A stretch of DNA of 64,000 bases, from positions 19,922,547 through 19,986,546 of the forward strand of contig NC_081405.1 of assembly GCF_030272615.1 (NCBI RefSeq), written 5' to 3'. A model generated the notes under the pieces. It was not told the origin of the DNA. It ran no database searches and worked only from the letters and a program-made list of their open reading frames with translations. How positions within the stretch are numbered: the stretch's first letter is position 1; each line of letters begins with the position of its first letter. This document shows, one piece after another, positions 1 to 11,351 of the stretch. The stretch comes from Cryptomeria japonica (lineage: Eukaryota > Streptophyta > Pinopsida > Cupressales > Cupressaceae). The position numbers and the translations under genes are program-made.

Positions 1-543
1 CTTTGGAAGGGGTATCTTTCATCTTCGACATGGGGACACTTGAACAATTTTCAGAGATTCCATTCATCATGAGTTTTTTTCATACATCTTCCCTTCATGA
101 TTGGGGAGACTTCATGGATACACCTTTGGTTTTGTTTCTTCCTAAGGGGATGAATGTTGTTCGACGTTCATTGAGCAGTTTCTTCATACATCATTGAGCT
201 TCTATCTTTGGTGCAGATTCTACATTGAGAGGGGACTACCTAGCTTCTCTTCTTCTCTCATATTGGGGGGGGGGGGGGGAATTTTTCCTCACATGGGGTT
301 TTTTTCCTCACACTTCTATGAGAGTTCTCTTGTGTAGCTTTCATCTCTCTTTTGGGGGAGGGTTTTTTCCCATTGGTTTTTTCTCTCTTTCCCCGCTTTG
401 TGAGATATTTCATTGCATTGGTTCACATGCATTTTCATTTGTACATGGGTACCTAACATGGCCTAGTAGCCAGGATCCATCTTGAAGTGCTTAGTTGCAT
501 TGTAGACTTAAGTGCATTCCCCTAAGTTGCACTTAAGGGGGGG
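1..543 (+). mobile_element. 3' internal region and polypurine tract of a plus-strand LTR retrotransposon
   Basis: This stretch has no convincing coding sequence. It contains T-rich text, a run of G at about 247-260 and short chance open frames. It ends in a polypurine tract (ttaaggggggg, 533-543) directly before a sequence beginning TGTTGG. That arrangement is the usual end of the internal region of a plus-strand LTR retrotransposon. The coding part and 5' LTR lie left of the window, so family assignment is not possible. Confidence 0.6.
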
Positions 544-1044
544 TGTTGGTGTAAATAATTATTCATGTTGGATATTATTACACCTTACTTAAGTTTACTT
601 AGAATAATGCATTTCATAGTAGTTTGGGTATGAGACACTTGGGTGTTTGTGCCACATTAGGATAGTTGTGTAGCAAAATTTCCACCTTTTATGGTGTGAT
701 CTTGTTACTACTTTATCATATCCACTTATTGTGGAGTGATAATTCCACCTTCAGTGGGTGATCCACCTCATGTGGAATATTTAATTGTTTCTCCTACCTA
801 CCACACCTATTTCCTACCTACCCTTGTTTCTTGTTGAGCCACATGGCATGTTTGTGTGCTCACATATCCATATAGACTTGCATATATATGCAGGCTCATA
901 TTCATTATATGTAACATCTATTGAACTATTGATCTTTTGATAATCTATCTATTGATGAGAATACAGTTTATTCTTGTCCTATATTTTGTCTCTCTATGTT
1001 GTACATTTCATTGAGCTCTTGATCTTGGCGAAACCTCACAAACA
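544..1044 (+). mobile_element. 3' LTR (or solo LTR) of a plus-strand element
   Basis: The left edge is set by the polypurine tract ending at 543 and the TGTTGG start. The right edge is uncertain: CA-type ends occur at 1010, 1038 and 1044. Minus-strand RNase H coding similarity of the neighbouring Tat element resumes at about 1045, so the LTR must end before that. It appears to have inserted into the Tat element, removing or displacing its integrase. The 5-bp target duplication cannot be checked because the partner end is outside the window. Confidence 0.6.
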
Positions 1045-1669
1045 TTAATCTGTAAGATTTAGGAATAGTGTGTCATTCTGGTGTGATGAATAGAACACCG
1101 ACTCCTAATCCATGTTGTGTACATGATCCGTCAAAGTACAAGACCCATGGTTTTGTCAATATTGTGAGAATATTTGTATCTGGGAATTCAACATGGATTG
1201 GATGACTATCTTGCAAAGGTGCTTCTTCTAGTTGATCAATGATAGCTTGACCTTTGATAGTCTTTCTATCTGTGTAGTGAATATAAAACTCACTTATCTA
1301 ATCATGACCCATTTAGCTAACCTTCTTGTGAGAGCTGCTTTGCTGAGTAGATATTTTAATGGATCAATCTTCACTACCAGTTTTATCATGTGAGCTAACA
1401 TATAGTGGCGAAAATTTTGAGAAGCAAATACCACGGCTAAACAAGCTTTTTAAATGAATGTGTAGTTGAACTTGTATCCATTTAATGTCCTGTTGATGTA
1501 GTATATTGCCCTTCCCTTGCCTAGTGAATCCTCTTGTGCTAACAATGCTCTTAGTGATACCTTTGTAGCTGATATGTAAAAAATGAGAGGTTTGCCTACT
1601 ATTGGTGGTACCAAGATAGGTGGATTCATCAAATATTGCTAGAGTTGGTGGGATGATTCTACACATCAA
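1045..1669 (-). pseudogene. Tat-type RNase H region (RNase H plus second archaeal-like RNase H), decayed
   Basis: The first part (about 1632-1450) encodes a typical retroelement RNase H segment with the motif LLAQEDSLGKGRAIYY, which matches the LLAQ-ED-GKE-AIYY pattern of Gypsy RNase H. Further along the minus strand (about 1170-1045) a second RNase H start is visible: a YFDGS motif followed by G-GVG and an IPKSYRL segment. That resembles the extra archaeal-type RNase H domain of Tat elements. Several stops and frame changes interrupt it, including an in-frame TGA after the residues FITPE. The domain is cut off where the plus-strand LTR begins, so no integrase is present. It cannot make a working enzyme. 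Confidence 0.65.
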
Positions 1670-1758
1670 TCTTCCTATCTAATAGGAACATTCTTGTGGA
1701 GTAGCTGAGTGAACGGAAGGCACTTGTTAAATAGTTGAGAAATGAATCTTCTTATGAA

Positions 1759-2451
1759 TTATAGTCGTCCTTGTAGAGATCTTAATTGGCTGATATTTCT
1801 AGGTGGCATCTCCATGATTGCTTGTACCTTTGTGGGGTCCACCTCGATTCCTTTTTCTGAGACTATGTATCCCAAGAGTTTGCCAGATGTTACACTGAAG
1901 ACACACTTTTTAGGATTCAGTTGTACATTGAATTTCTCTAGCCTCTGAAAGTTTTTATCCAAAATCTCTAGATGTCCTTCTCTTGTGAATGATTTAGCCA
2001 ATAGTTCATCTACATAATCCTCCATGAATGTGTGCATTATATCATGAAAGATTTTGGTCATTGCCCTTTGATAGGTTGCTCTTGCGTTCTTCAAACCGAA
2101 AGGCATAACATTCCAACAATAAGTACCCCATGGACAGGTAAATGCTATTTTATCTTGGTCCTCTGGTGCTATTTTGATTTGATTTTAGCCTAAGAAACTA
2201 TCAATGAGTGATAACATAACATGTCATGTTGTTAGATCTACAATTGTGTCGATGTTGGGTAAAGGAAAGTCATTCTTCGGACAAGCCTTGTTGAGATCCC
2301 TAAAGTCTGTACAAATCCTTATGCTTTTATCTGATTTGGATACAGGTACAATGCTAGAGATCCATTTCGCATAATCTATGGGTCGGATAAACCCTACATC
2401 AAGTAGCTTCTTCAGCTCCGCCTTAACCAATATGGTGACATGTGGGTTCAT
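1759..2451 (-). pseudogene. Ty3/Gypsy reverse transcriptase, Tat-like, decayed
   Basis: The fragment 2451-2224 has the RT entry region, including LLDVGFIRP, FRDLNKACPKNDFPLPNID and the conserved IRICTDFRDLN. After an interruption (2223-2107) the frame resumes with MPFGLKNARATYQRAM and the fingers/palm region down to a PPRNISQLRSLQGRL segment. The catalytic YVDD box reads YVDE, so the second catalytic aspartate is lost. The residues KACPKNDFPLPNID are characteristic of Tat/Athila-type Gypsy RTs rather than chromoviruses. In-frame stops in the linker confirm decay. Neighbours are RNase H downstream and a long pol spacer upstream. Confidence 0.85.
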
Positions 2452-4246
2452 TTTTTCGTAGTTTCTTCTTGACTGGCTTAGCTCCTGGAGCTATAGATAA
2501 GTGATGCATGATCAAATCTGGATCTATCCCTAGCATATCTACATAATACCAAGCAAAATTGATTTTCTTTTCTTTGAAGAACTTGGTGAAATCGGGTCTT
2601 TCTTGTTTAGTTAATGACTATGCCAGGTGTATGGTCTTTGATGTTGCTTCAATGTTGATATTGATTGATTGAGTTGGTTCAATCAAGATTGGTGATCTCT
2701 CCTAATAATGTTCAGGAAGAGTGTCAAGTCTCTCATCCTCGGGTGCCTCAAAGAGGTTTTCACCATTGGACATGTCCTTTGTTTTTACCTTTTTTATGAT
2801 CTAAAACTGCCATTATATGGTTTCCACCATTAGATTGATTTTTTATTTTATTCATTTTGCGACTAAGAGACTTGGCACTCTCCTAATTAAGAACTTCATT
2901 ATGAGATTCATTGATGGAACATGTTTCCGAGTTCACGAAACAAAGGTATTTTATAATAGTGTCATCATCTGGGAAGATAGGTATGTTAAGTTGTTCAGGT
3001 TGTTCCCAGTCTATGAGTTCAAGATGTATTAATGGTAAGGGATCATCTGGCAGGTTAAGGTCTACAATAGTGAGGGTCATGATGGATATATTGTCAAAGT
3101 TGGCATTAGTGAGGCCAAAATCTATGATGACACCCTCTTCAGAATCTATTTCGCTCGAAACCTAATCGTCCTCACTAGAGTCATTGATATGTTGTGATCC
3201 AACTTCAACTAGTCTAGCCCCTAAACATTGTCCATCATAGGGTATGGATGTATATGTGTGGGTTATATCTACCTCAGTGTCTTCAGTGACATCAGAGCAA
3301 GTATCCCATTCATATTTATTTGAGTCTGTCTCAGAATCACTTGGTAGGATTATGTTACTGTACCTTATAGGGATGTCATCAGGGTTCAAAGGTTTGTTGA
3401 TATAGTTCTTTCTACTATCCTTGGATTTACTTGTATTTCATTTCAATCAGACTTTGTACTAGGTTGTAATCTGTGGATCTGGTTGTGAGAAGCCTCTTCT
3501 CTTTGTATGACAAGCTCTTCTTGATGTTTTTCATATATCTCTTCCTAGTGTTTGCGGACCACCTCATTAACTATTTGTTGTTGTGGTGATGCTTGTTTCT
3601 TGTGCTATCGGCACATGGCATATTGTTGTTGATTATGTTGTCATGCATATTTTTGTTGTCGATTTTGTTGATTTGGTTGTTGATGTTGTCTATACCCTAA
3701 TCCAGATTTCTCTTTGGCAAGTTGTGAGTGTGGTTGGATTGGTTCTATGATACCTTCTTTCTATTCACCGATAGGACCATTTCCTGAATATCCCATCCTT
3801 TGGATGATTTTGAAACCATTACCATATTGTTATGTAAGGATAGGGACACTTAACATTGTTGCTTGTGTGTCTTCATCATCTTTGTATAACCAATCCAGGA
3901 CATCCTTGTCCTCTGTTTCATCTGCTAGCGTTCCTGCTTGAATGAACATACCATCAAACTTTTTGATAGGTTGTGAGGATTTCTTTTTTGAAGTTGATGG
4001 TTGCCCATGAGATTTTGATGAAATTGACAATTTTGGTAGACATAGGGATTCAAAAGAGTATTCTCACATGCCTTTGTCTTTCAACTTCACATTTTTCTCA
4101 AAATCGAGAGATAGAGTTTTGAGTTGATCATGACTGTTTGATAATGCGGAAGAGAGGGCTTCCATGTTATGTGGTATAAGAACACCTTGAATTTCTTTGA
4201 GATTATTGCAATACTAGAAATGATTAGTGGTAGCTGTGATGGAAAT
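2452..4246 (-). pseudogene. Pol spacer between protease and reverse transcriptase, broken into short frames
   Basis: The 1.8 kb between the protease and RT similarity consists of short minus-strand frames, for example 3080-2883, 3389-3162 and 4030-3830. They are rich in Asp, Glu and Ser with no domain I recognise. The position matches the long poorly conserved linker found in Tat-type polyproteins. The frames probably derive from one polyprotein broken by stops and indels. No function can be assigned. Confidence 0.45.
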
Positions 4247-4879
4247 TTATTGTCCATCATATGGGAATTTTAGGCAATGATGATATGTGGATGGCATTGC
4301 TTGCATTTCATGGATCCAAGGATGACCCAAAAGTATATTATAAGATAAGTCTATGTCCAAGACTTGAAATAGAGTATCTCTTTGAACTGGTCCTACTTGA
4401 ATAGGTAATAACACGAGTCCTTTTGGTGATATTTCCTCATCATCATATGCCTTGATTGTTATTTTTTTCTTAGGATCAATGGCTATTTTTGAGAAACCCA
4501 ATGCACGGATAAGTTTTAGAGTGCAAATATTTAAATTGGCTCCGCCATCTATTATTACCCATTTCACTCGATGTTTATCGACTAGGACTTCTATATGGAG
4601 TGGAGTATTATGCAGATGATTTAGAGAGATGTCATCATGCTCTAAAAATAATAGATTCTGAGGCATGGTTAAATGTCCTACCATGGCTTGGAATCGGTTA
4701 ATATCCATGCTATTTGGAACAATAGTGTCAACGAGAGCTCTTTCTAAGATATCCTTGTGAGCAGGTGAGAACTTGAGAAGCTCTAATATGGATATGTGTG
4801 TTGGTGTCTTTTTCAATTGATCTACCAGATTGTATTGAATGTTTGGAGATGTTGTCATTTTGGAGGCACTCCCTTTCAA
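4247..4879 (-). pseudogene. Retroviral-type aspartic protease of the Tat element
   Basis: This 210-codon open frame contains VIIDGGANLNICT, the aspartic protease active-site loop. The usual D-S/T-G is replaced by D-G-G, a form also seen in Tat-type elements. It is followed by a hydrophobic strand and the closing motif NILLGHPWIHEM, equivalent to ILLG-PW-H in Gypsy proteases. The enzyme would cut the Gag-Pol polyprotein inside the virus-like particle. It lies between the Asn/Gln-rich gag end and the pol spacer, in the same orientation. It is the longest surviving open piece of this polyprotein but has no start of its own and is flanked by stops. Confidence 0.8.
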
Positions 4880-4957
4880 TACATATCTAGATTGATCTCA
4901 TGTAGTCACATTGACCGGAACATGTTCTTGTTTGTCTTTAATATTTATGACATTAAT

Positions 4958-5659
4958 CTAATTGTCGGATGCCGATATGTGATTGATAACATTGTTATTT
5001 ACATGATTGATATGAGCTCCTTTGTTTTTTGAGGATGATGACATGCCTTTGTCATAATTTGGAAGTGGATTTTTGAAGGCTTCATGATCATCGTTGGTTT
5101 TGTGACCGTCAATCATTATGTCATCGTTATCAATCAAATCTTGAACCAAGTTCTTCAACCTTAGGCAATCATTTGTGTGATGCCCTTTGTTTCTATGATA
5201 TTCATAGTAGTGCGTGTCATTCCACCATGATGGTTTGACTTGAGGTTAAAAATCCCTAGTGTTTGGCAATGTAATGAGTTTATTTTCCAATAGTTCTCGA
5301 AATGCTGATTCAAGGGTTTGTCCTAAAGGTGCGAACTTCCGTCGATATGGTGTTGGTTTCATGTTAGCATTATTTCCCTGATTGTTATTCCCTTGGTTGA
5401 TGTTTCCTTGATTGTTCATTCCTGGATTATTGAGTCTTTGATTGGCATTCCCTTGAGTTTTGGTTCTTTGATCGATATTTCTTTGAGTGTTGGTTAGTGG
5501 AGTAACACCAGATAAGTTTAACACTGGTTTTTTTGCTTTAACATTGTCTACTACACCATCATTGACAACATTCTTGTTTCTTGTCCAAAATTTGGACTTG
5601 TCTGAGTTGTTGTTATAATTGTTGTTTGATGAATTAGTACCTTCTTTAGATAACTTCAA
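4958..5659 (-). pseudogene. Gag C-terminal linker, Asn/Gln-rich, with zinc-knuckle remnant
   Basis: The frame 5659-5246 is dominated by Asn, Gln and Gly, with repeated NQGN-type units of the kind NQGNINQGNNNQGN. It then reads into a segment with KFAPLGQTLESAFRELLENKLI. Just downstream (about 5230-5130), a YHRNKGHHTNDCLRLKN motif looks like the degenerate His/Cys knuckle that follows gag in Tat elements. The Asn/Gln-rich part is an unusual low-complexity, prion-like composition for a nucleocapsid. A stop and frame change at about 5245-5158 separate the two parts. Confidence 0.55.
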
Positions 5660-5853
5660 ATTTCCCCTTTTGATTGAGGCTTCTTCTATCTAGATGCCAT
5701 TTTTTATCAAGTTTTTGAAACTAGGTAGACATTGTAGTTTAAGTTGACAACTCATCTCGTCATTAAGATTGCCTATGAAGATTTCCATTTTCTCTTTTTT
5801 AGGTATGGTTCGGGGATATCTAGATATCAATATTCTCCATCTTTGCAAGAACA

Positions 5854-6654
5854 TCATGAATGGTTCATTGTTCTTTTGTTTCGTGTTGCAAAATTGAAGT
5901 ATGGTAACTTCATGTTGAATGTTATAAGAATATTGGAAACAAACTTGTTCACCAACTCCTCAAATGATCTGATGGGAGGCGTGATTTTTGAAAGCCATTC
6001 CATTGTTTGTCCCCTTAAGCTTCTTGGAAATAACCTCATCATGTAAGTGTCATTGTGGGCAAACTCCAAGCTCATCATGCAAAATTCCCTTATGTGATCA
6101 CGAGGATCATTTTTACCATTGTATTTGTCATAGTTTGGTATTTCAAAGTTAGGTGGGAATGGTGCCATGTTCAGACTTCGATCAAATGGATAAGGACAAA
6201 TATCCTCTAAGGAATATTGCATGGTAGTTCCTTGTTGCATGTCTTCTATTTGTTGTTGAAGTGCTTATAGTTGTTGTGTGAGTGTAGTGAGGGGATTGTT
6301 TCCAGTATTGGTATCTCAATTATTGGTGTCACCTTGATTATTAATGTTGCCTTGATAATTGGTATTGCTATGATCATGCGTATTGTCATGATCAGTGTTA
6401 GAGGTGTGTGCTCTTGATCTTGTCTTTTTGATACCCTCAGTTTGTTTTGGTTGTTCTATGTCAAAATCCTTGAGGATTTTGATACCTTTGCTAGATAGCA
6501 GGAGGAAGTATTTTTGTTTGTCTGTCTCGATGAGTTTCTCAAGAAGTTTGTGTAGGCCAGGGTCTTGTTGTGCCTCCTCAATAACTTCATCTATTATTTC
6601 TTCTTCGTCTAGATTCATGTAGTTTTTCCAAGTGCTAACTTCTTGGTGTCTCAT
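5854..6654 (-). pseudogene. Gag capsid region of the Tat element
   Basis: The fragment 6240-5854 carries the retrotransposon gag core: FEIPNYDKYNGKNDPRDHI followed by a SLRGQTMEWLSKI segment and SFEELVNKFVSNI. This matches the P-F-G---P--H---F / G-A--W / F-EL---F pattern of plant Gypsy gag proteins. The fragment 6654-6316 upstream is acidic and ends in Asn-rich NINNQGDTNN repeats, and is likely the N-terminal extension of the same protein. Stops between the two parts break the frame. Gag would form the particle that packages element RNA. Confidence 0.75.
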
Positions 6655-7039
6655 ACTTGATTCAGCTTCTTCATCCCACTTGATGTTTTTATGGGATCAT
6701 GTAAAAACTGGCATGACTCGGATTGATTTAATATGTGATGGGATCTTCAGGAAGATATGCCAAGTTGATCCTTCCACTAAAGTTGATATCTTGTGATAGT
6801 GTTGACCTTTGTATGAAGGCACGTGTTTTCAAGGATTCTTCATCAAAATCAATATTTTTACCTTGGAGATAATTGCAGAAATGATGTCAAAATGTCCTAT
6901 GTTTTAGAAGGAGTTTGCGGTTGATATAGAGGTACTTGTTTCTCTTTGTTGAACAATAGATTTAAATTTAAAAAATCTTCCTAAAGGTGTAAAAAGTTGG
7001 TGCAAAAATAGGAGACTGTTTATATTTTTCCCCTTAGAA
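6655..7039. other. Region upstream of gag, no gene seen
   Basis: AT-rich text between the gag remnant and the TCATCGA tract. No domain, RNA gene or terminal repeat is visible. By position it is untranslated leader of the minus-strand Tat element. Confidence 0.4.
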
Positions 7040-7930
7040 GGGTCATATGAAAAATATCGATGAAACTTAAAATGTTTCATCAATACTAAAAGATCATCGG
7101 CCAACATATTACATCGAACACCTCAAGAAGAGTCTCACCGAAAGGATAGTTTCATCGAAATGAAACATAAAGTGTAAAGCACTAAGTTAAAATGACTTCG
7201 GTGAAATATCTCTTTCGGTAGATGAAAGAAATGACTCATCGATGCTCCAGTTTCATCGAAAAGCGGAAAGTAAACAAAAGGTGATGTCGAGGAAATTAAG
7301 CTACCGGTGAAACCTAAAAATGTCCATCGAAAGACAAATCCTATCGATAGCAATATGTCGATAAAAAATAGAAGGGTTTCATCGATAAAGGAAAGGCATC
7401 GAAGAAAAAAAGGACTTCGGCAAGCCAGCATAAAGTTTCATCGAAGCATAAAACTCATCAAAATACAATTTCGATGAGAGTCATGACAAACTCATCGACG
7501 AAGATCTCATCGAAGAAAGGATGGTTTCGGGGAAACTAAAAGATGGTTTTTTGACAAAAGCCATTTACCGATGAAATGATATCAAAGAAACCAAATATAT
7601 TCTCATCGATAGTGTTTGTCGATGAAAATGATACATCGAGGAAGCACTTAAGTCATCAGCCGAAGTTATGGTCTTATCAATGAAAATCCGATATCGAGTA
7701 GGACCTGGAATAACTTAATGACATGTATTTTTCATCGAGAGGAAGGATTTTCTAACAAGAAGATAGTATATCAATGAAAAAGTGGTTTTTGCCGATACAA
7801 AGCTTTCATCGATCCCGATAGGAAAATAAAGTAAGTTGTGTCGATGAAGAATAACTTTCGATGAAAGATTAAAGAACTCCACTGAAGACAAGGGTTTCGA
7901 CGAAAAGCTAATTCACAGTCACTTCAGCTA
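7040..7930. repeat. Micro-repeat tract built on TCATCGA / TCGATGA
   Basis: Over about 890 bp the words TTTCATCGA, TCGATGA, CATCGAAG and close variants such as TTCGGTGAAA recur about every 20-40 bp, on both strands, separated by unrelated spacers. The core ATCGAT is palindromic, so the tract has many small dyads. It is not a simple tandem array with fixed period. It lies between the leftward gag remnant and the start of the rightward unknown reading frame, suggesting a leader or a bidirectional control region. The function is unknown. Confidence 0.6.
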
Positions 7931-8220
7931 AACATTGGTTCCTGTGAAGAAATTAAAAGCTTGAATTGAAGGTGTCACATCTGCAATTAAGTTCAAACAC
8001 TTGAGTGACCGTTGCAAGCACAGAGACATTAACTATTGTGTCTGATACAAGTTGCTCACAAAATTACAGCTAAATTGATCAAATTTTCATGAGAACCAGA
8101 TAATTGCCAAGATCCAGAAAGTTGCAGGGAGCTAGCTGAGGCTCAAAAGGAATAGTTCAAACAGACATAAGAGTTTAACATTTCTCCAAGTAAGTGTGAT
8201 ATCCCGCATTGATTGAAGTT

Positions 8221-11200
8221 ATGGAACTCTCATCTTGTTATAAAAAGAGTAGGAAAGGAAAAGAATTAAACCTTGAGGAAAAACCCAAACGACAGAAGAA
8301 AGAGGGTAGAACTTTAGTTCAGGATTTGTTGGACCAATGTCCAACTTCCAGTGTAAGGTCCAAGAAAATCAAAAATGAAGAGGAAGGGTTAGAAGATAGA
8401 TTTGAACATCTAGGAGACATATGGACTGAGATCAGAGGACATGAGTTGTTTTTATTTGGTTACAAGAGAAGGGAGGCTCCTGAGCCCATAAGTAACCTGT
8501 GGAAGAGAAACTTAGGGAATCTGGTAGTGCCAAATGTATTTGTAGATGTTGAATTAATGAAAGCCCTAGCAAATTCCTATAATCTAGAAATTAAGACCAT
8601 ATATGATTACCGAGGAAATCCTATGGTGGCAATCAACAAACAGATAATTGATATGGTGTTTGATTTAGACTGGGATGTAGAGGAGAAGATTGACATGCAG
8701 AAATTGTCACAAGAGTTTTTCAATTTAGAGGACATCTATAGGAAATGGAGGTTACCCATTCACCGGCCAAAGGTCGGAGGATCCATAATTCCTTTCAGTA
8801 AAACTGACAAGGTGCCCTTTGATGTCAACCAATTCCATCCTTACTTCAAGTATACATACTATGCTGCAGCCCAAGTCTTAGTCTTAGAGGCTCATCCTCT
8901 CATGGATATTGGGGTTATTGTTCTATGTGCTGACTTGCAATCAAAAGACCCTAGGCCGTTTGATTATGCCACTTATGTTGCAGAAGCCTTAAATCATGGA
9001 CTGGAAAAGTTAAAAGGAGACCTTGTAAATATTCATTTCTCATTGTATTCTTTGCTGTTGCATGCTATTCTTTATTATGGACAAGAGTCCAATTTCTGGT
9101 CAGATGATTTTAGCATCAGAGCTTATGATAAAAGTGGTTTGAAGAAACCAGTCCAGCTGTGGGTCTCTGCATGGGACCAAAGATTTACAAACAACCAATA
9201 TTGGCACTTCCAGGAATGCTTTGTAAAACCACTCAGTGTAGCCCTCAGACAACATAGAGACTATACTTTGTCCCCTGAGCTCAAAAGATTCCTCAGGCTG
9301 AAAGATTTCTCTCCAGAGTCTTAGATTGATCATAATTGGGGTGATTGGTACTGCCACCCTAATCATACAGAAATCAGAATATTCGGGTATGAAGGGAAGC
9401 CATACATGCTCCCAATTACAGTGCCAAACAGGGTGGCTAGTCTGGAGATTGTAAGACAATTGTCTGTTGTCAGTGCCAACTATCTCATAGATTTTGGTAA
9501 ACAATCTATTGTACCAGGGTTACTAGTATTTTCTAATTTTATTGTTAAAAGTTCCAAAAGTTATCATTTACTTTAGAATAAGTTAGATTATTATGGCATG
9601 ACTCTGGGTAATCCTAGAGAGAACTTTGATCCTGAGGGATATGTGAAAGCTGCAAGGACATCTCAGAAACTAAGGGTTGGAATACATGTTGCTCAAATGC
9701 CAGATGATTTAGTTAGGAATCTTGAAAGGGAGGAAGCCAAGGACTTGAGAGAAAGATTTGAGATGACTTGGGAAGCTTTCAAGTGGAAGAGAGTGAGGGG
9801 GAAAGTGGATGGAAACTTACTTGGAGACCTCCAAGATACTTTGGAGATAGCTAAAAAACTGCTTCAGCATGAGGCAGAAATTATGCATAGAGTGCCCCCA
9901 CAGTTCCTCCATTTTATCAAAACTGGAAGAGACAATGAGCCATTGGCTCACATGTCACCAAAATCAACTGCTAGTAGCATCCCTGCTGACTCCCCTAGAG
10001 AAGACTATCCCCCTGGCTTTGAGGTAGAAGTAGATATGGAAACTGGTGAATTCAATATTAGGGAAGTGGTTGATATAAGGATGACAGAACATGAAGATTT
10101 TGTTGCAGAAGAAGGATTCACTTCCTCAAAAGACTTCCTTTCATTCTTATACCAGTACAAAGGGGCTCATGTGAGAAGAAGTATGGCTGGGAAACTAGAA
10201 GAAGAGCAGATGAAAAGGTTGTAGGATGAGATAGATACTCTCATGAAGGATATGACCCCTGAAAAAGGGAGGAAGATGCTAAAAGAGGCTGGTGTCATCA
10301 TCTTTTCAGGTTGGGACATGAATTCAGCACTTATGTTTGATAGATTCCTAAAGAAGCAAGACCCAAACCAATAGGTACTACCCCAAGAAGTAGATAAATT
10401 GTTTACAAGTTCAGGATATGATCTGATCAAAAAGCTCTTTTGCAATGGGCACTATATTCGAAAGGGAAAAGGCCAATTATTATGGATACAAAAGAAACCT
10501 TTGGACACCTTATGGTCCATCAGGTAGGGAAGACTGACCCTAGGGTCACAGCAAAATTGAATTTGGATGTAGCCAGGCTAAATGTGGATCAGACAGAGTT
10601 TTTGGTCAGGGAAAATATTACTTATAAGGGTTTATATGAAAAGACTAAAGATGAAAACCAGAGGCTACAAACAAGGATACTGCAGCATGAGACAGGAACT
10701 CCCATAAGTGAATATGTTGCATATCCCACAGGTCAAAGATTGGATTATATCTCAGATGCCTTGTACTGGAAATACAAAGCAGAAAAGGCTACCAAGCAAA
10801 TTGAAGATATGAAGTAGAAGATGTATAAGGTGGTCAATGACATAATTGATCACAGGTTTAAATCAATGATGCCTACTGTGGAAAAATATTGGTTTACATA
10901 TACTGGAACTATGAAGGATTTTGATCAGCATAAGCAGCTTGCATCCAGAGTCAAAGGAATCACTGATGTCACACCAGAGGAGCAGGCAGAGATTGATACT
11001 TTCACAGGACCCCATGAAGAATTTGGGAGTATGTTGGAAAAGGAAATACAGACTTTGGATGAAGGGAATACCCCTAGGGTGCCCTTTTTTTATAGCGAAG
11101 GTATATTGATTACCTTGGATCAGTGGAAGACAAAATTGGTAAATATTAAAGAGCAATCATTTCAGGAACTGCAAAAGAATGAAGACCCAACAACATTGGC

Positions 11201-11351
11201 GAATTACATCTTGTCGGGATACAATCTACAGGAGTTTGAAATGAAGAAATTGGTTGACACTATCAGGCTTTACAAAGATGACAAGTATACCGAACACATG
11301 GGAATGTTTAGTCTTCTTGTGTTTAGGTTAGTTAACAAGCCGTCTTCCTAA
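8221..11351 (+). pseudogene. Long decayed reading frame of unknown function, antisense to the Tat element
   Basis: The first ATG in frame is at 8221. An open sense runs to a TAA at 11349-11351, about 1,040 codons, broken only by five TAG codons (9322, 9574, 10222, 10372, 10815) and one single-base frame change near 10455-10480. The predicted protein starts with a Lys/Arg-rich, nuclear-signal-like segment (KKSRKGK, KRQKKEGR). A mixed globular region rich in Trp and Tyr follows (for example WRLPIHRPKVGG and YYAAAQVLVLEAHPLMDIG). An acidic middle and helical, probably coiled-coil C-terminal parts complete it. No reverse transcriptase, gag, protease, zinc finger or known transposase motif is seen. 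It points away from gag of the surrounding element. It may be an extra ORF of a giant Tat element or part of a separate non-autonomous insertion. Confidence 0.6.

Noticed and set aside
8209-8220. Start of the unknown frame at 8209
   Set aside because: The codon there is TTG; the first ATG in frame is at 8221.
9322-10817. Stop-codon readthrough or a variant genetic code making TAG sense
   Set aside because: A frameshift is also present, neighbouring Copia remnants show the same CAG-to-TAG decay, and intact elements in the window use TAG as a normal stop.
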